From NCBI RefSeq assembly GCF_001050015.1, contig NZ_CVTB01000133.1, positions 9,724 through 73,723 of the forward strand: 64,000 nucleotides of DNA, in the 5' to 3' direction. The position numbers were made by a program, and so were the translations under genes. Numbering within the stretch: the stretch's first letter is position 1; every line of letters begins with the position of its first letter. Below, piece by piece: positions 24,060 through 32,283 of this stretch. The DNA is from Mycolicibacterium malmesburyense. GTDB lineage: Bacteria; Actinomycetota; Actinomycetes; Mycobacteriales; Mycobacteriaceae. Under the pieces are notes generated by a model. It ran no database searches and was not told the DNA's origin. It saw only the letters and a program-made list of their open reading frames with translations.

Positions 24060-25505
24060 TTACGCGTCGGTGAGGGTGAGAAGTTCGCGCTTGACAACCT
24101 TGCCGACGTGGTTGCGCGGCAGTCGTTCGACGAAGACCACCCGCACAGGAACACGGTAGGGGGTCAGGCGCTCGCGACACCACGTGATCAGTTCATCCTC
24201 GCTCACCCGGTCATCGGCGCGCACGACGAATGCCCACGGAACCTCGCCGAGTCGTTCGTCGGGAACGCCGACCACGGCTGCCTCGCGCACGCGGTCGGCG
24301 GCCAGAAGCACCTCTTCGACGGTGCCGGGGAACACCTTGAGCCCGCCGCGGTTGATCATGTCCGAGACGCGCCCGTCCAGCCACAGGAATCCGTCGTCGT
24401 CGAACCAACCGAGGTCGCCGGTGTGAAACCACCCGTCATCGGTGAGCCTGTCGAGGAACGCGGGGTCGATCTTGCGGGCGGCCGTCGTCGGTGTGCGGAC
24501 CATGACCTCGTCGTCCGCGATCGTGACATCAATGCCCGGAAGCGGGCGTCCGACGGAACCGAGTTTCGTCTCCCCCCATTCGCGGGCGTCGGCGGCCGAC
24601 CATCCGACGACCTCGCCACCGAGTTCCGTTTGGCCGTAGGAGTTCAGGACGAGCACACCGAACTTGTCGCGGAAGCGGGCCGCGTGGACGGGAGACAGGG
24701 GAGCGGTGATCGAGCGGACGATCTTCAGAGGGGACAGGTCGGTGACCGAATCGTCGTGGAGCACCATCGTCAACGCGGCGGGTGGCAGGACCGTGGATCG
24801 CAGTTGGTGGCGCTTCACCAGCGCTGCGAAGTCCGCGGCCGAGAACCTGTCCATCAACACGACACCGGAGCCCGCGCGAAAGGCGAAGAGCACCTGGTAG
24901 ATACCCGCCCACAAGGACATTGAGAGCGGCACCAGGTTGGGCATCGGCGCCGTGTTCCGGGGGCCCCGCTTCGACCCCCGAAGCTTCTCCAGTAGCCGGT
25001 CGATCAGGTCCAGCACCGTGGAGTGGCGCAGCGGCACCGGCTTCGGCGGACCTGTCGTGCCCGAGGTGAACTGCAACAGCGCCACATCGTCGTCGTACCG
25101 CCGAGCCTCGTCGGCCGAGTTCGAGTGCGGCGTGACCGACCACGCCAAGCTCGACCCGGTGACGACCGGTAACGCGAAGTCCGAGAAGCGACGGGCCAGT
25201 TCGGGCGTCGTGATCACCGCGACCGGTTCGAGGGTTTGGAGCGCAGCGGCCACCTCGGCGTCGGCAGCCCTGGGATTGAGCGGTGTGTAGACACCACCGG
25301 AACGCCAGACACCGAACAGCGCCGCGACCGTGGTGGCGTCGTTGGGCAGCATCGCCGCGACCACCTGACCGGCCGTCAGCCCACCTTCGGTGAGAACCGC
25401 CGCCAGGCGGTCCGCACTTGCGAGCAGGTCTGCCCGAGACACGTCGACCGCCAGGGTGTGCACCGCGATGTCCGGCAGATCGTCCAGCAGGTCGGAGAGG
25501 CTCAC
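24060..25505 (-). CDS. AMP-forming acyl-CoA synthetase
   Basis: A 481-residue adenylate-forming ligase: LLQFTSGTTGPPKPV (A3), NSYGQTELGG (A5), WFHTGDLGWFD (A7), GRVSDMINRGGLKVFPGTVEE (A8) and PRNHVGKVVKREL with the A10 Lys. The GTG at 25505 overlaps the stop of the upstream crotonase; the extension to 25589 lies in that gene and is not ligase-like. It would activate a free carboxylate for the beta-oxidation enzymes encoded upstream in the same minus-strand run (25502-30436). The N-terminal domain is a little short compared with long-chain FadD proteins, suggesting a medium or branched substrate. Confidence 0.92.
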   Translation of the reverse strand: MSLSDLLDDLPDIAVHTLAVDVSRADLLASADRLAAVLTEGGLTAGQVVAAMLPNDATTVAALFGVWRSGGVYTPLNPRAADAEVAAALQTLEPVAVITTPELARRFSDFALPVVTGSSLAWSVTPHSNSADEARRYDDDVALLQFTSGTTGPPKPVPLRHSTVLDLIDRLLEKLRGSKRGPRNTAPMPNLVPLSMSLWAGIYQVLFAFRAGSGVVLMDRFSAADFAALVKRHQLRSTVLPPAALTMVLHDDSVTDLSPLKIVRSITAPLSPVHAARFRDKFGVLVLNSYGQTELGGEVVGWSAADAREWGETKLGSVGRPLPGIDVTIADDEVMVRTPTTAARKIDPAFLDRLTDDGWFHTGDLGWFDDDGFLWLDGRVSDMINRGGLKVFPGTVEEVLLAADRVREAAVVGVPDERLGEVPWAFVVRADDRVSEDELITWCRERLTPYRVPVRVVFVERLPRNHVGKVVKRELLTLTDA

Positions 25506-26302
25506 GAGTCCGGCTCCAGGGGGAGCCAGCGTGGTGTTCGCTTGTCGGCGAACGCTTTCGGACCCTCGTCCTGATCCGGATGGCCCCACATCGACGTCAG
25601 GTGCTTGGCCCCCTCACGGCAAGCGTCGGTCAGCCCGTGCTCGAGCGCTCCCCAGAGCGCACGTTTGGTGGCCCGCATCGCGGCCGGTGAGTTTCTGGCG
25701 ACCTTCTCGGCGAGCTCTTGGGCGACATCGCGAAGCGTGTCGGGCGGGTCGACGATCTGGCTGATCATGCCGAGCTCATATGCGCGCTGCGCGGTGAGTC
25801 GTTCGTGGCTGCCGAGCAGCGCCATCCGTAACACCGCCTCGGCGGGCATCTTGCGCATCAGTGCGATCGTCTCCAGGGCGCTGACCTGGCCGATGGAGAC
25901 GTGCGGGTCGACGAAGGTGGCATCCGACGCCGCGATCACGATGTCGGCGTCGGCGACCCAGTGCAGTCCGCCCCCGGCGCACACGCCGTTGACCGCGGTG
26001 ATCACGGGCTTGCCCACATTGCAGTGCCAGCCGGTCAGATTCAGGTCCAGCGTCTGCATGGTTTCCTGGTACTGCTTGATCCCCTCACCGTCGAGATCGT
26101 CGACGTCGGCGCCGACCTGAAAGGCCCTGCCGTTGCCCGTGTGCACGATGACCCGCACCTCGGGGTCGGCGTCCAACTCGGCCCATGCGGTGGGGAATTC
26201 CTTGCGCATCAGCGCGTCGTACGCGTTGAGTCGATCGGGCCGGTTGTTGATGATCCAGCCGACGGGGCCGCGCCGTTCGACGATCAACCTCTGATAGCTC
26301 AC
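25502..26302 (-). CDS. enoyl-CoA hydratase/isomerase family (crotonase), atypical active site
   Basis: A 266-residue crotonase-fold protein with the oxyanion-hole motifs GRAFQVGADVDDL and NGVCAGGGLHW. Where hydratases carry their first catalytic Glu (QPE) this protein has VDPHVSIG, and the second Glu position is Arg, so ordinary hydration is doubtful; C-C hydrolysis, isomerisation or another crotonase reaction is possible. The next gene upstream (26299) is a clear paralogue with the same motif. The GTG at 26302 overlaps that gene's stop; the upstream extension is not kept. Confidence 0.87.
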   Translation of the reverse strand: MSYQRLIVERRGPVGWIINNRPDRLNAYDALMRKEFPTAWAELDADPEVRVIVHTGNGRAFQVGADVDDLDGEGIKQYQETMQTLDLNLTGWHCNVGKPVITAVNGVCAGGGLHWVADADIVIAASDATFVDPHVSIGQVSALETIALMRKMPAEAVLRMALLGSHERLTAQRAYELGMISQIVDPPDTLRDVAQELAEKVARNSPAAMRATKRALWGALEHGLTDACREGAKHLTSMWGHPDQDEGPKAFADKRTPRWLPLEPDS

Positions 26303-27111
26303 GAAGCCTCCACCGGTTCGAGCGGTTGCCAGGCGGCCGGGCGCTTTTCCCGCCACGCGCGTACGCCCTCGGCATGGTCGGGGTGGTTCCGCAACCGCCA
26401 GATCTCCTCCGCGGCCGCAGCCTTGGCCTCCGACAGCCCGACTTCCAGGGAATGCCACAACGCCTTCTTGGTGGCCCGCATGGCGGTGGGCGAGTTGGTC
26501 GCGACCGCGGCCGCCAACGCGGCGGCCGCCACCCGTAGCTCGCCGGCCGCCACGACCTGCGAGACGATACCCAACTCGTATGCGCGCTGGGCCGATATCC
26601 GCTCACCCTTGCCGCTCAACGTCATCCGCGTGATGGCTTCCATGGGCGACTTCCGCAGCAGGGTGATGGCCTCGTAGGCGACCGCCTGCCCCACCGAGAC
26701 ATGCGGGTCGACGAATGTCGCTTCGTCCGCGGCGATGACGATGTCCGCGTCGGCGACCAGATGCAGACCACCGCCCGCACACACCCCGTTCACCGCGGCG
26801 ATCACCGGCTTCCACACACCGCAGTGCCAGGAGGAGATCTTCAGCTCGGCATCGCGCGTGCGGCGGGAATGGCGTCGCATGGCCTGCTTGTCGCGCGCGA
26901 CCTGGACCACATCCATCCCGGTACAGAACGCCTTGCCGTTCGCGACGTTGACGATCACGTGCACGTCGGGGTCGGCATCCAGCTGCGCCCACGCGGTCTC
27001 GAGTTCGTCCAGCATCAACGCGTCGAACGCATTGCCTGCCTCGGGCCGATTCAGCACGAGCCACCCGATGCCCTCCGACGTGTCGACGATCAACCGCTCG
27101 TATTCGGTCAA
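26299..27111 (-). CDS. enoyl-CoA hydratase/isomerase family (crotonase), paralogue of 25502
   Basis: A 270-residue crotonase sharing long identical stretches with its neighbour (NGVCAGGGLH, VADADIVIAA, TFVDPHVSxGQ, QRAYELG). It likewise lacks the two hydratase Glu residues (VDPHVSVG instead of xxPE). The best start is TTG at 27111, which overlaps the preceding FadE stop (TTGA) in the style of the whole run and has AGGAG about 11 bases upstream. The pair looks like a tandem duplication, perhaps forming a heteromer or serving two stereoisomers. Confidence 0.85.
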   Translation of the reverse strand: MTEYERLIVDTSEGIGWLVLNRPEAGNAFDALMLDELETAWAQLDADPDVHVIVNVANGKAFCTGMDVVQVARDKQAMRRHSRRTRDAELKISSWHCGVWKPVIAAVNGVCAGGGLHLVADADIVIAADEATFVDPHVSVGQAVAYEAITLLRKSPMEAITRMTLSGKGERISAQRAYELGIVSQVVAAGELRVAAAALAAAVATNSPTAMRATKKALWHSLEVGLSEAKAAAAEEIWRLRNHPDHAEGVRAWREKRPAAWQPLEPVEAS

Positions 27112-28355
27112 GAGCGCGGAATCTCCTTCCAGGATTTCCCCTTCCACGGATCCGGCTCCTTGGGTAACCCGAGTACGCGCTCGCCGAGGATGTTCTTGTT
27201 GATGTCGGTCGTGCCGCCCTCCGTGGCGTTGGCGAGGCTGCGCATCATGCCCTGCACCTCGCGGGGCATCGCGTCCGGATCGTCGGTGGCGGGCCACGCC
27301 ACCGCGGCGGTGCCCAACAGGTCGACCATGAGATCCTGGGTCTGCTGGTTGAGCGTGGCCTGGTGGACCTTGCCGATCGAGGAAGCAGCACCGGGGGATT
27401 GGCCGGCCGAGAGTGCCGCGCGGACACGGGCGTTGGTCCATCCGCGGATCTGTTCTTGCGCCCAGAGCCGCATGATCTTGTTGCGTATCAGGGGGTCGTC
27501 CCATCGGCCGGTTTCCCTGGCCAGTGAGATCAGCCGTTCCGCACCGGACCCGCCGAGCCTGCCCATGCCGCCCGATCCGGAGCCCGAAACCATCTGACGC
27601 TCACTCGACAGGGTGGACGCGCTGACCCGCCATCCGTCGTTGACCTCTCCGACCCGGTGGGCGTCCGGCACCCGCGCGCCGTCGAGGAAGACCTCGTTGA
27701 ACTCCGCCTCACCGGTGATCTGGCGCAGCGGCCGCACCGCGACGCCGGGTTGGTGCATGTCGAGCAGGAAGTACGTGATGCCTTTGTGTTTCGGCTGATC
27801 GGGATCGGTGCGGGCGAGCAGGATCGCGAAGTCCGCCTCATCCGCCCAGGTTGTCCACACCTTCTGTCCGGAGATCACCCATTGGTCGCCGTCGCGCACC
27901 GCCCGGGTCGCCAACGACGCGAGGTCTGAGCCCGCGCCGGGCTCGCTGAAGAGCTGACACCACTTCTCCTCGTTTCGGACGATAGGCGGTAGGAAGCGTC
28001 GCCGTTGCTCTTCGGTTCCGTGGTGCAAGAGCGCAGCAGCGGCGTTGTTGAGACCCAACGGATTGAGCCGGGTCAGCCGCAGCGGCGCGAGCACGTTCTC
28101 GATGGCGCGAGCCACGTCGTTACCGATACCGAGCCCGCCGTGTTCGGGGCGCCAGGTCGGCGCCACCAGGCCGCTTCGGGCAAAGGTCGGGTACCACCGC
28201 CGGTAATCGGCGGGGCTCCGCGCGGCTCTCAGGGCGGCAGGGCCCTCGGCCGCCGCTGCGCGCCATTGGGCCGGAACCTCCGCCGCGACCCACTGTCGCA
28301 CCACCTCGACGGCATCGTCGGCCGCGGTGTCCGCACTGATGGGTAGTGCTGTCAT
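27108..28355 (-). CDS. acyl-CoA dehydrogenase, catalytic alpha-like (FadE)
   Basis: A 415-residue acyl-CoA dehydrogenase: QLFSEPGAGSDLASL, ISGQKVWTTWADEAD, ITYFLLDM, and TLSSERQMVSG with a likely catalytic Glu, ending with GGTTDINKNILGERVLGLP. Its layout matches the C-terminal half of FadE6 (58360), which is beta-alpha fused, so an external beta partner may exist; no short FadE lies next to it. The ATG at 28355 is seven bases from the upstream crotonase gene. It is part of the minus-strand run 24060-30436. Confidence 0.9.
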   Translation of the reverse strand: MTALPISADTAADDAVEVVRQWVAAEVPAQWRAAAAEGPAALRAARSPADYRRWYPTFARSGLVAPTWRPEHGGLGIGNDVARAIENVLAPLRLTRLNPLGLNNAAAALLHHGTEEQRRRFLPPIVRNEEKWCQLFSEPGAGSDLASLATRAVRDGDQWVISGQKVWTTWADEADFAILLARTDPDQPKHKGITYFLLDMHQPGVAVRPLRQITGEAEFNEVFLDGARVPDAHRVGEVNDGWRVSASTLSSERQMVSGSGSGGMGRLGGSGAERLISLARETGRWDDPLIRNKIMRLWAQEQIRGWTNARVRAALSAGQSPGAASSIGKVHQATLNQQTQDLMVDLLGTAAVAWPATDDPDAMPREVQGMMRSLANATEGGTTDINKNILGERVLGLPKEPDPWKGKSWKEIPRS

Positions 28356-28362
28356 CTTCGCC

Positions 28363-29169
28363 TCAACGACCCTCGAACTCCGCTGGCCGCTTGTCCCGGA
28401 AGGCGGCCAGGCCTTCCTTGAAGTCCTCGCTGCGACTGGATAATTCGAGTGCCATCGCCTCGTTCTGAAGGTGGCGATCGAGATCCAGGCCATTGCCGCT
28501 GTGCAGCAGCCACTTGGTGAGGCCGAGTGCCACCGTGGGTGCGGCGGCGAGTCGGTTGACGAGATCCGTTGCCGCATCCTCGAGTTCAGTGCCGGGATAG
28601 GCGCCGTGGATGATGCCCCATTGCGCGGCGGTGGTGCCGGACAGTTCCTCGCCGAGCATCAACAGCTGGCGGGTGCGGACCATCCCGACGAGTCGAGGCA
28701 GGAGCCAGGCCGCACCGCTGTCGGGCGTGAAGCCGCGCGCCATGAAGGGTTCCCAAAACACCGCGTCCGAGGCCGCCAGGCAGAAGTCGGACGCCAACGC
28801 GAGGTGGAAACCCAGGCCGGCCGCCCAGCCGCGAACCACAGCGACGACGGGCACCTGGGTCTCGAGCAGCAAGGGGATGAGCCTGTTGGCCTTGTTGGGC
28901 AGCCGCCGCTGCGTGCTCCCCACGCGCGGTTTGCGTTCCGACGTGGCGTTGTTGGCCACCAGATCGGCGCCGGCGCAAAAGTCCGGACCTTCGGCGTCGA
29001 TACGGATGACGCGAACCGATTCGTCGGTGCCGCACCGGGACAGGTGCCCGATCATCGCGTCGAGCATGGTGTCGTTGACCGCGTTGCGGCGGTCCGCCCG
29101 GTCCAGGGTCAGCCGCAGAACCGGGCCCTGTTGTTCGGCCCGGAGTCCGGGAACGTTCGGATACGTCAC
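28363..29169 (-). CDS. enoyl-CoA hydratase/isomerase family (crotonase)
   Basis: A 268-residue crotonase with FCAGADL and RGWAAGLGFHLALASDFCLA oxyanion-hole segments. Instead of the hydratase QPE it has WEPFMARGFTPDSGAAWLLPRLVG, the Asp-containing form found in PaaG-like isomerases, and the C-terminal DFKEGLAAFRDKRPAEFEGR is the common crotonase tail. The GTG at 29169 lies eight bases after the bidomain hydratase gene; longer frames run into it. Double-bond isomerisation or hydration of a branched enoyl-CoA is plausible. Confidence 0.88.
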   Translation of the reverse strand: MTYPNVPGLRAEQQGPVLRLTLDRADRRNAVNDTMLDAMIGHLSRCGTDESVRVIRIDAEGPDFCAGADLVANNATSERKPRVGSTQRRLPNKANRLIPLLLETQVPVVAVVRGWAAGLGFHLALASDFCLAASDAVFWEPFMARGFTPDSGAAWLLPRLVGMVRTRQLLMLGEELSGTTAAQWGIIHGAYPGTELEDAATDLVNRLAAAPTVALGLTKWLLHSGNGLDLDRHLQNEAMALELSSRSEDFKEGLAAFRDKRPAEFEGR

Positions 29170-29176
29170 GGAAGGC

Positions 29177-30436
29177 TCACTGTTCGGTGAATCGGTTTGA
29201 GACCGCCACCAGCAGATCGGCGAGGTCGGTCGCCCCGCCGGGCGGTTCCGGCAGGCGGACGGGGCCCCGCTGCCTGCTGGGCAACAGGATCGTGGCGTGT
29301 CCCGGCGTGGTGACTTGGCCGCGGTGATTGGTCGCCGCGAGGTCCAGGTCCACCGCCGGACGGTCCCCGTCGGCCAGGTACTTGCGGGTGACGGTGCCGG
29401 TGATGGTGTGCAGATCGCCGACGTAGTTGAACAACCGGAACTCACAATCCAGTTTCCACAGCCAGGCATCGTCGCCCATCCAGTCCGTGCACAGATGGAT
29501 GAGCCACGTCTCGCGCATGCGACCGTAGTCGAATGTCGTCGGGTTGCCCGCGTTGCGCGCGGCGCTCGGGTCCCAGTGCACCCGCTGTTGGACGTCGGGG
29601 ACTCCGTGCTCGTTGGGTGTGTAAAACCGCGGAATCCGTTGCTTGTTCTGCCAGGCCAGCCTCAGGGGCCGGACGCCGTACATGCCCATGCCCATCCCGA
29701 CGTGCCAGCACACCATGTCGGTGACGGTGAGCGGACCCTTGGTGAGCGGGCCGATCTCGTCTCCCTCGGCGACGTCCTCCCACCAACGCGGTTCGGCGCC
29801 TCGGGCCGCCTCGCGGGCATACCGCGCGTCGATCTCGGCGATCTCGTCGGCGCTCCAGGTCTTGACGTCCACGTCTTCGTACTTCTTGCGTCCCCTGGCC
29901 TTGCTGCGTTCGGTGCGAATCATGTTCCGGTACTGGCCGCCGAGTATGACGCCGACGTCGTCGGCGAACACCTGCGCCGACCATTCGTGCACAGCCCGGG
30001 CGGCGAACTCACTGCTCTTGTCCAGCGCGGCGACAAGGGCGTTGCGCCGGAAGACTCGGCGGTTCGCGCGCAGCGGCGCCCACCACTCGCGCGACGACCC
30101 CCCATAGAAGGCGTGAACACCGCGCAGCGGGTCACCGGTGGTCAGCTCCCGGTCCTCCTCGGAGGGTTCGGTGACCTCGTCCTCGCCGATCAACGTGTCG
30201 CCGCCGATCAGCGCGGGCGGCGCGATCGGTTCACCCCAGACCGACTTCGTCGCGTATTCGGGATCGGACCAGAGCGGGTTCGCGTCGCCGTAGCTTTCCG
30301 CCACGATGCGGAAGGTGTCCTCGTTGGGCCGGCGGTAATGCGGGGGTTGAGTGTGTGGCACGGCGACGCCGATGCGAGCGCGCAACCTGGCCAAACCCTC
30401 ATCCGTGATTTGGCCCGTTGCCGAGGACTGGGTCAC
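29177..30436 (-). CDS. double hot-dog MaoC-type dehydratase
   Basis: A 419-residue protein with an N-terminal FAS1-like hot-dog domain (about 20-190; ESYGDANPLWSDPEY, SVWGEPIAPPALIGG) and a C-terminal MaoC-like domain (about 225-400; WWEDVAEGDEIGPLTKGPLTVTDMV, WLIHLCTDWMGD). Fused two-domain proteins of this type hydrate bulky enoyl-CoA substrates. The GTG at 30436 has AGGAGG five bases upstream and is preferred to the codon at 30475. It heads the long minus-strand run ending at 24060 and is divergent from the crotonase at 30540. Confidence 0.87.
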   Translation of the reverse strand: MTQSSATGQITDEGLARLRARIGVAVPHTQPPHYRRPNEDTFRIVAESYGDANPLWSDPEYATKSVWGEPIAPPALIGGDTLIGEDEVTEPSEEDRELTTGDPLRGVHAFYGGSSREWWAPLRANRRVFRRNALVAALDKSSEFAARAVHEWSAQVFADDVGVILGGQYRNMIRTERSKARGRKKYEDVDVKTWSADEIAEIDARYAREAARGAEPRWWEDVAEGDEIGPLTKGPLTVTDMVCWHVGMGMGMYGVRPLRLAWQNKQRIPRFYTPNEHGVPDVQQRVHWDPSAARNAGNPTTFDYGRMRETWLIHLCTDWMGDDAWLWKLDCEFRLFNYVGDLHTITGTVTRKYLADGDRPAVDLDLAATNHRGQVTTPGHATILLPSRQRGPVRLPEPPGGATDLADLLVAVSNRFTEQ

Positions 30437-30518
30437 GCATGCCTCCTCAGTTCGGGCCTCCTCAGTTCGGCACAAATTGTCCCGGGGACGTCGGCGGAAA
30501 TTAAGATACCCGAAAAAC

Positions 30519-30533
30519 GGAAACGTCGTTAAC
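30519..30533. promoter_or_regulatory. GGAAAC-GTC-GTTAAC imperfect palindrome
   Basis: AAC-N3-GTT core with partly matching flanks, in the 103-bp gap between the divergent genes at 30436 and 30540, only seven bases before the latter. It resembles the elements at 9651 and 19173. A shared operator is possible but weak. Confidence 0.3.
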
Positions 30534-30539
30534 GCAGGG

Positions 30540-31358
30540 GTGAGCGAGTTGACTCAAGAGCGGTCGGGCATCGAGAGCACGGTCGGATCCGATGGTGTCT
30601 GCCGGATCACCATCGACCGTGCCGATGCCGCAAACGCGTTGTCCCCGTTGGCACGTGAAGCTCTGACGGACGCGTTCGAGAAGGCCGATGACGATCCTTC
30701 GGTGCGAAGCGTGTTGTTGCGGGCGACGGGGGACCGGCACTTCTGCTCGGGTGCGGGTTTGGGCCCGCAATCCGCACAGCCCACCGCGGAGAAGAAGCCC
30801 GGAGACGTCGCGTTGATGCTGCAGAAGGGTTATCAGCGACTGATCTGCGCGGTGCTCGATTGTGACAAGCCGGTGGTCGCCGCGGTCAAGGGTGTGGCTG
30901 CGGGTGCCGGCGCCAGCCTGGTGCTCGCCTGCGATCTGGTCGTCATGTCCACCGAGGCGCGCCTGGTGGAGGCATTCGTGCACCGCGGCATCCTGCCGGA
31001 CGCGGGCGCGATACATCTGCTGACCAGGATCGTCGGACTGCGCAAGGCCGCCGAACTCCTGATGCTCGGAGAACCCATCGACGCCGCGACCTGCGAGCGC
31101 CTCACGTTGGTGAACCGTGTCGTGGCACCGGAGGAGACCGACGCGGTCGCCGAGGAGCTGGCCCGGCGCCTGGCCGCGGGCCCAACCGTCATGCTGACAC
31201 TGACCAAGCGCCTGTTGTCCGTGTCGTCGGAATCGAGCCGCGACCGGGCCTTCGAACAGGAGGCATGGGCGCAGGAGGTGGTGTCGTGGACCGCCGACCT
31301 GCAGGAGGGTCTACGGTCGTTCGCAGAGCGCCGACCGCCGAACTTTCAGGGCCGCTGA
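30540..31358 (+). CDS. enoyl-CoA hydratase/isomerase family (crotonase)
   Basis: A 272-residue crotonase: HFCSGAGLG, VKGVAAGAGASLVLACDLVV and the PaaG-like VEAFVHRGILPDAGAIHLLTRIVG with Asp in place of hydratase Glu. It ends with SFAERRPPNFQGR. GTG at 30540 is taken as the start; TTG at 30549 with GGGGTGAG before it is an alternative. It is a single gene converging with the SDR at 31362. Its nearest relative in the window is the crotonase at 28363, transcribed in the opposite direction. Confidence 0.87.
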   Translation: MSELTQERSGIESTVGSDGVCRITIDRADAANALSPLAREALTDAFEKADDDPSVRSVLLRATGDRHFCSGAGLGPQSAQPTAEKKPGDVALMLQKGYQRLICAVLDCDKPVVAAVKGVAAGAGASLVLACDLVVMSTEARLVEAFVHRGILPDAGAIHLLTRIVGLRKAAELLMLGEPIDAATCERLTLVNRVVAPEETDAVAEELARRLAAGPTVMLTLTKRLLSVSSESSRDRAFEQEAWAQEVVSWTADLQEGLRSFAERRPPNFQGR

Positions 31359-31361
31359 CGG

Positions 31362-32228
31362 TCACCCGTTCGCGGGACCGCCACGAATGGTGAAGGTGGT
31401 GCTGTCGTCGATCTCGTCGATCGCCTCTGCCACCAATTCAGCTGTGAGTGAGCGGTTCTCGATTCCCTTGGTGACACCGATGAACACCCGCGACACTTTG
31501 CCCGCGCCCACCGAATAGATGTGAGCTGTGCGATCGCAATCCCGGTGCGACAGATAGACCACCACGGGTGTCACCAACTCCGGGTCCATCGCCTTGCCCG
31601 CCTCACCCATGATGTCCTCAGTCATCCGGGTGCGCGCGATCGGCGCGACGGCGTTGATGGCGATGCCGTTTCGCGCACCCTCGATCGCCAGCACATGCAT
31701 CATCCCGACCAGCCCCATCTTCGCGGCGCCGTAATTCGCCTGCCCGAAGTTACCGAACAGACCTGTGCCGGAGGTGGTTTGAACGATCCGCCCGTAGTTC
31801 CGCTCGCGCATGATGGGCCATGCGGCGCGGGTGACGTTGAAAGCGCCGGCCAGGTGGACCGAGATCACCGCGTCCACCTGCTCGGCGGTCATGTTCTTGA
31901 ACGCTGCATCGCGGAGGATGCCCGCGTTGTTGACGAGGATGTCGAGCCGACCGAAGGCGTCCATCGCCGCCGCGACGATCGCCGCGCCACCGTCCTCCGT
32001 CGCAACGGAGTCGCCGTTGGCGATCGCGGTGCCGCCCGCGGCGGTGATCTCGTCGACGACCGCCTGCGCCGCCGAGATCGAGGCGCCCTGTCCGTCGACC
32101 GCGGTGCCGAGGTCGTTGACCACGACGCGGGCGCCGCGACGGGCGAGTTCGAGTGCATGACAGCGGCCGAGTCCTCCGCCCGCACCGGTGACAACGGCAA
32201 CCTGATCATCGAAGGTCAATGGTGACAT
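31362..32228 (-). CDS. SDR, multifunctional-enzyme-2 type 3-hydroxyacyl-CoA dehydrogenase
   Basis: A 288-residue classical SDR: TGAGGGLGR, NDLG after the second strand (NAD preference), NNAG at 100-103, Ser153, Tyr166 and Lys170 in the GNFGQANYGAAKMG block. This block and the NDLG...DGQG sequence are typical of the dehydrogenase part of peroxisomal-type multifunctional enzyme 2 (HSD17B4), which oxidises (3R)-hydroxyacyl-CoA. It would act after the MaoC-type hydratases of this island. The ATG at 32228 is preferred; the frame continues to 32297 over the promoter. Confidence 0.9.
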   Translation of the reverse strand: MSPLTFDDQVAVVTGAGGGLGRCHALELARRGARVVVNDLGTAVDGQGASISAAQAVVDEITAAGGTAIANGDSVATEDGGAAIVAAAMDAFGRLDILVNNAGILRDAAFKNMTAEQVDAVISVHLAGAFNVTRAAWPIMRERNYGRIVQTTSGTGLFGNFGQANYGAAKMGLVGMMHVLAIEGARNGIAINAVAPIARTRMTEDIMGEAGKAMDPELVTPVVVYLSHRDCDRTAHIYSVGAGKVSRVFIGVTKGIENRSLTAELVAEAIDEIDDSTTFTIRGGPANG

Positions 32229-32283
32229 GCCCGAGAGGTTACATTTACGTTGACGAGAATCTGCATTTGCATCGGAGGACACC